Shown: in pieces, positions 60,397 through 64,000 of the stretch | Layout of the letters: the number at the start of each line of letters is the position of its first letter | How positions within the stretch are numbered: position 1 is the first letter of the stretch | NCBI GenBank assembly: GCA_017501345.1 | Contig: JAFVXC010000027.1 | Coordinates: forward strand, 1 to 64,000 | Direction: 5' to 3' | Source: Clostridia bacterium | Lineage (GTDB): Bacteria > Bacillota_A > Clostridia > Oscillospirales > CAG-272 | DNA length: 64,000 bases | The notes under the pieces: generated by a model | Databases searched by the model: none | What the model was told of the DNA's origin: nothing | Seen by the model: only the letters and a program-made list of their open reading frames with translations | Made by a program: the position numbers and the translations under genes

Positions 60397-61524
60397 TTAC
60401 GCTTTTCCTGCCTCTGCAAAGCGCTTCATCATTTCACTGATCCGAATGCCCTGCGGGCAGACCTCCTCGCACGCGCGGCAGGAGAGGCACGCCGACGGGC
60501 GCTTATCCGCGGGGGTGGCAAGGAGCACGCGGGGCATACTGAGCGTCTCCTTTTCGTAGATCTTATCGTTATAAAGCCCGATGATCCACGGGATATTCAG
60601 CCCCTGTGGGCAATACTCGACGCAGTAGCGGCAGGAGGTGCAGGGAAGCGTTCCGACTGCGGTCATTTCCCGCCCGATCTCGAGGAGGGTATTGAATTCC
60701 TCCTCGGTCAGCGGCGTACGCGTACCGAAGGTCTCGACGTTTTCCCTCAGCTGCTCGAAATTTGACATACCCGACAGCACGACCGCGACGCCATCAATGC
60801 TCTGCACGAAGCGGAACGCCCATTCTGCGGGGGTTCTCGTGGGATCGAGTGCCCTGAGGCGCTCGATGTGTCGATCGCTGAGCGAGCAAAGCGCACCGCC
60901 GCGGACGGGCTCCATTACGATAACGGGAAGGCCGCGCTCGCGGAGAACCTTCACCTTCGATTTTGCGTCCTGGAAATTCCAGTCGAGATAGTTCAACTGA
61001 ACCTGCCCGAATTCGAGCTCGTCACCGTATGCGTCGAGGAATCGCTCCATTGTTTCAAGGGAGGCGTGAACCGAGAAGCCGAGGTGACGGATCCTGCCGT
61101 TCCTCTTCTGCTCGCAGAGATAGTCAAAGAGACCGTATTTCGGGTCGAGATAATTGTCGATATTCGTCTCCGAAACGGTGTGGAAGAGATAAAAGTCAAA
61201 GTAATCGGTGCGGCATTTCCGAAGCTGCTCCTCGAAGACCTCCGCGTGTCTTTCGAGATTCGCGGGATCGTAGCCGGGGAATTTCGACACGAGGCAGTAG
61301 CTGTCGCGGGGGTATTCCGAGAGAAGCTCGCCCATCACGGATTCGGACTTCCCGCCGTGGTAGCCCCACGCGGTGTCGAAGTAATTGATGCCCGACTTCA
61401 TTGCGTACGCGATCATTTCGCGGGTCGCCGCCTTGTCGATTTCGCCCGTGCTGTCCGTAGGGAGACGCATCGTGCCCATACCGAGCAAAGAGACCGAGCA
61501 GCCTCCGACATTACTGTATATCAT
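60397..61524 (-). CDS. Aldo/keto reductase with C-terminal 4Fe-4S ferredoxin domain
   Basis: 375 residues. AKR barrel (about 1-285) with the catalytic tetrad visible: Asp in NYFDTAWGY (the Tyr follows), Lys in VSKFPG, His in FHTVSE. A ferredoxin-like domain follows (about 295-375) with CTSCRYCVEYCPQG and CLSCRACEEVCPQG, each with Cys spacing for a [4Fe-4S] cluster. Such proteins are common in anaerobic Clostridia; they may use a low-potential donor in place of NADPH. The electron donor and substrate are inferred. Starts MIYSNVGG, AAGGAAA upstream. Confidence 0.93.
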   Translation of the reverse strand: MIYSNVGGCSVSLLGMGTMRLPTDSTGEIDKAATREMIAYAMKSGINYFDTAWGYHGGKSESVMGELLSEYPRDSYCLVSKFPGYDPANLERHAEVFEEQLRKCRTDYFDFYLFHTVSETNIDNYLDPKYGLFDYLCEQKRNGRIRHLGFSVHASLETMERFLDAYGDELEFGQVQLNYLDWNFQDAKSKVKVLRERGLPVIVMEPVRGGALCSLSDRHIERLRALDPTRTPAEWAFRFVQSIDGVAVVLSGMSNFEQLRENVETFGTRTPLTEEEFNTLLEIGREMTAVGTLPCTSCRYCVEYCPQGLNIPWIIGLYNDKIYEKETLSMPRVLLATPADKRPSACLSCRACEEVCPQGIRISEMMKRFAEAGKA

Positions 61525-61550
61525 AGCGTATTTCCTTTCCGTTTTGCTTA

Positions 61551-61676
61551 TTATGCGAGGAGCGTCAGGATCCCCGCGACCGTGAGATAAGCTGCGCCGA
61601 GCAGCATCAGGACGACGAGGACGATGCAGGTCACACGCACGAGGAGGGATCTTTTCGAGTTGTTGGTTGATTTCAT
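61551..61676 (-). CDS. Small membrane protein downstream of the topoisomerase gene
   Basis: 41 residues MKSTNNSKRSLLVRV followed by one hydrophobic helix (about 12-40). AAAGG precedes. Located 35 bp after the topoisomerase stop on the same strand, 27 bp before the aldo/keto reductase start. Similar very short proteins recur in Clostridia, but I cannot name a family. Confidence 0.55.
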   Translation of the reverse strand: MKSTNNSKRSLLVRVTCIVLVVLMLLGAAYLTVAGILTLLA

Positions 61677-61711
61677 TTTTACGCTTACCTTTCAAGGAGA
61701 AAAATAGTTGA

Positions 61712-63955
61712 TTACTGAGGGAAGCGATCCTTCAGCTTCTTCACGTCCGACGTCGGCAGTGCCACGCCCGTTGCGGGGATCTTCAGCTTACGCGTGCCCT
61801 TCGTGTCGTAAATATTTGTGTCAGCCGCGACCGCCTCGAGGAGCTTTTGCCCCTTCTTAAGGCTCATCAGCGTAACACCGCCTGCCGTACGGGTCGCCGC
61901 GATCGGGATCATCGTCGAGGAGATCGTGATCGCTCTTCCCGCATCCGAAACAAGGGTGATGTCAAAGGGCTTCGTTTCGTAAAGCACCGATGCGATCGGA
62001 GACGAGCCCGAATATGCGCCCGTCAGCTTACTGCGGTTGCCCTGCGTCTGGTACGCCGACGCCGCGATGCGGACGCCCTTGCCGTTTTCGAAGATGAAAA
62101 CGAAATATTCGTTGTCCTTATAGGTCGGATTGACCTGCATAAAGACGGGCTTTTCTCCGTTCGGGATGTCCATCTCGAGCTTTGCGGGGAGGTAATCGCC
62201 GAGGAGCGACGCCTTGACACAGTCAAAATTCCTCGTTTGCGTGCGGTAGATGCGCCGCCCGTCGGTGACGAAGAGGAGGCTTGAGAGATTATCGGTCTCG
62301 CACTCGGAGAGGAGGTAGTCGCCGTCCTTGTATTTCTGCTCGTCACTGCCCTGCAGGGAGCGGAGGGTGATCTTCTTGAAGTAGCCCTCTTTCGTGAGGT
62401 AGAGGTGGACGTTGTAGTTTTCAACCTCCGAAATTGCGGGGGCAGACACGACGTCGGCGGCGTCGAGAAGCTGGGTCTTTCGCGGAACGCCGTACTTCTT
62501 CTTGATCTCAAGGAGCTGCTTTGCGATCAGTCCCTTGAGCTTGAGCTCGTCGCCGAGGATCTCCTTGATCTGCTTGATCTCTGCCTCGAGGTCCTCGCTT
62601 TCCATAATACGGTTGAGGATATACTGACGGTTGAGATTGCGGAGCTTGATGTCGGCGATGTAGTCGGCTTGAATTTCGTCAATACCGAAGCCTTCCATCA
62701 GATTCGGGACGACGTCCGATTCCTTCTCGGTGCCGCGGATGATCGCGATCGCCTTGTCGATGTCGAGCAGGATGAGTGCGAGCGCGTTCAGCAGGTGGAG
62801 CTTATCCTCCTTCTTTTTGAGGTCGTAGGAAAGCTCGCGGCGGAGACAGGTCATACGGAAGAGGATCCATTCGGAGAGGATCTCGATGAGCCCCATCTGG
62901 CGCGGGGAGTAGTTGATGAGGATATTGAAGTTACACTTGAAGCTGTCCTCAAGGCTTGTAAGCTTAAAGAGCTTTTGCATCAGTGCGTCGGGATCGACGC
63001 CGCGGCGGAGGTCGAGCGTGAGCTTGAAGCCCGAAAGGTCTATCTCATCGCGGAAGTCGGAGATCTCCTTGAGCTTGCCCTCCTTTACGAGCTCGGAGAT
63101 CTTGTTCAGGATGATCTCGATCGTCGTGGAGTAGGGGATCTGCAGGATGTCGATGCAGTTCTGCTCCTTGTCGTAGACGTAGCGCGAGCGGAGACGGAAC
63201 GAGCCGCTGCCCGTTTCGTAGATCTGCTTCATCTGCTCGCGGTCGTAGATCAGGATGCCGCCGCCCGAAAAATCGGGTGCCTTGATATAGTTCATCAGCT
63301 CCTCGGTGGTGAGGCGAGGCTTCTTCAGAAGGGCGACCGTGCCGTCGCAGATCTCCGCGAGGTTGAAGGAGCAGATGTTCGACGCCATACCGACCGCGAT
63401 GCCCGTATTCGGCGTGACGAGGATATTCGGGAAGGTCGTCGGAAGGAGCAGGGGTTCCTCTGTCGTTCCGTCGTAGTTCGGGACGAAGTCGACGGCGTTT
63501 TTATCGATGCCGCGAAAGAGCTCCGCGCAGAAGGGATCGAGCTTCGCCTCGGTGTAACGCGAGGCGGCGTATTTCATTTCCGAGGAATACTGCTTGCCAA
63601 AGCTACCCTTCGAGTCAACGAGCGGATGGAGCAGGGAGGCGTTGCCGCGCGTGAGACGAACCATCGTTTCGTAGATCGACGCGTCGCCGTGTGGGTTCAG
63701 ACGCATCGTCTGACCGACGATGTTCGCGCTTTTCGTGCGGGGGCCCGTGAGAAGTCCCATCTTGAACATCGTATAAAGGAGCTTCCTGTGCGCGGGCTTC
63801 AGGCCGTCGATCTCGGGGATCGCGCGCGAAACGATGACGCTCATCGCGTAGGGCATATAGTTCTTCTCGATGGTTTCGGTGATGAGCTGGGGTTCAACGG
63901 GGGCGTAGGTAATGACCTCGTCTCTTTTGATCTCGTCTCTCTTCTTCTTCGCCAT
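61712..63955 (-). CDS. Type II topoisomerase subunit A (ParC-like)
   Basis: 747 residues. Winged-helix and tower domains carry the catalytic Tyr in AASRYTEAKL (about 132); the quinolone region shows GDASIYETMVRL. The C-terminal beta-propeller (about 500-740) lacks the gyrase A GyrA-box motif, so topoisomerase IV ParC or a similar non-supercoiling enzyme is more likely than GyrA. The B subunit must lie upstream, outside the window. Start MAKKKRDEIK follows AGAGGAAT. Confidence 0.9.
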   Translation of the reverse strand: MAKKKRDEIKRDEVITYAPVEPQLITETIEKNYMPYAMSVIVSRAIPEIDGLKPAHRKLLYTMFKMGLLTGPRTKSANIVGQTMRLNPHGDASIYETMVRLTRGNASLLHPLVDSKGSFGKQYSSEMKYAASRYTEAKLDPFCAELFRGIDKNAVDFVPNYDGTTEEPLLLPTTFPNILVTPNTGIAVGMASNICSFNLAEICDGTVALLKKPRLTTEELMNYIKAPDFSGGGILIYDREQMKQIYETGSGSFRLRSRYVYDKEQNCIDILQIPYSTTIEIILNKISELVKEGKLKEISDFRDEIDLSGFKLTLDLRRGVDPDALMQKLFKLTSLEDSFKCNFNILINYSPRQMGLIEILSEWILFRMTCLRRELSYDLKKKEDKLHLLNALALILLDIDKAIAIIRGTEKESDVVPNLMEGFGIDEIQADYIADIKLRNLNRQYILNRIMESEDLEAEIKQIKEILGDELKLKGLIAKQLLEIKKKYGVPRKTQLLDAADVVSAPAISEVENYNVHLYLTKEGYFKKITLRSLQGSDEQKYKDGDYLLSECETDNLSSLLFVTDGRRIYRTQTRNFDCVKASLLGDYLPAKLEMDIPNGEKPVFMQVNPTYKDNEYFVFIFENGKGVRIAASAYQTQGNRSKLTGAYSGSSPIASVLYETKPFDITLVSDAGRAITISSTMIPIAATRTAGGVTLMSLKKGQKLLEAVAADTNIYDTKGTRKLKIPATGVALPTSDVKKLKDRFPQ

Positions 63956-64000
63956 TCTTCGTAATTCCTCTTTCTTATCGTCGTAATCTTATCTGTATCT

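Overview
The window looks like a chromosome segment from a Clostridia-type Firmicute, probably an uncultured gut Oscillospirales or Christensenellales relative. The evidence is a T-box ahead of pheST, the rpmH-rnpA-yidD-yidC-jag-mnmE order, strong AGGAGG ribosome-binding sites, TTGACA-17-TATAAT promoters, YycJ/WalJ-RlmH and MocR regulators. The family placement is inference. By eye, base composition is clearly more AT-rich in about 1-14.5 kb than after about 18 kb, which suggests an accessory region on the left and core chromosome on the right.

1-2.2 kb is the end of an integrative element: the tail of a zinc-ribbon protein, a tyrosine integrase, a tandem 10-bp repeat and a broken amidoligase. 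2.2-6.2 kb holds a MarR regulator and a heterodimeric ABC exporter with one degenerate ATP site. 6.4-10.5 kb is a compact operon: DUF134 regulator, small Cys/His membrane protein, MacB-type ATPase, permease with a His-rich outer loop, Cys-containing lipoprotein and a NifX-like protein with a His/Cys tail. I read it as a metal-handling system, and it is the best candidate here for something little described. 10.5-14.4 kb is decayed: fragments of an FtsX permease, MocR, ClpB, DegV, FakA and a GNAT enzyme, around an intact ECF S component and an XRE membrane regulator. 14.7-18 kb holds lipoproteins and a second XRE/zinc-ribbon membrane protein.

From 18 kb the content is mostly core: XRE regulator, CDF metal exporter, iscR-iscS-iscU iron-sulfur genes, a LOG-like protein, two tandem mscL copies, HAD phosphatase, GpmI, Mrp, YdcF-like protein, Na/Ca exchanger, RlmH, WalJ, galactokinase, MutY, cardiolipin synthase and a very large MacB-like ABC fusion. 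A compact cobalamin riboswitch on the minus strand at about 42.6 kb precedes a transcobalamin-like DUF4430 lipoprotein and an ECF S component, which together look like a B12-regulated uptake pair. holA and the rpmH-to-mnmE cluster follow, with DnaA-box-like sequences nearby but no dnaA.

49-64 kb holds a YfcE phosphodiesterase, an FAD reductase, a surface protein, T-box-pheS-pheT, an SH3 protein, a TIM-barrel isomerase, M18 aminopeptidase, an AEC carrier, a REP-associated transposase remnant, an aldo/keto reductase with ferredoxin domain, three possible small membrane or coupled proteins, and a type II topoisomerase A subunit (ParC-like). I found no tRNA, rRNA or CRISPR array.
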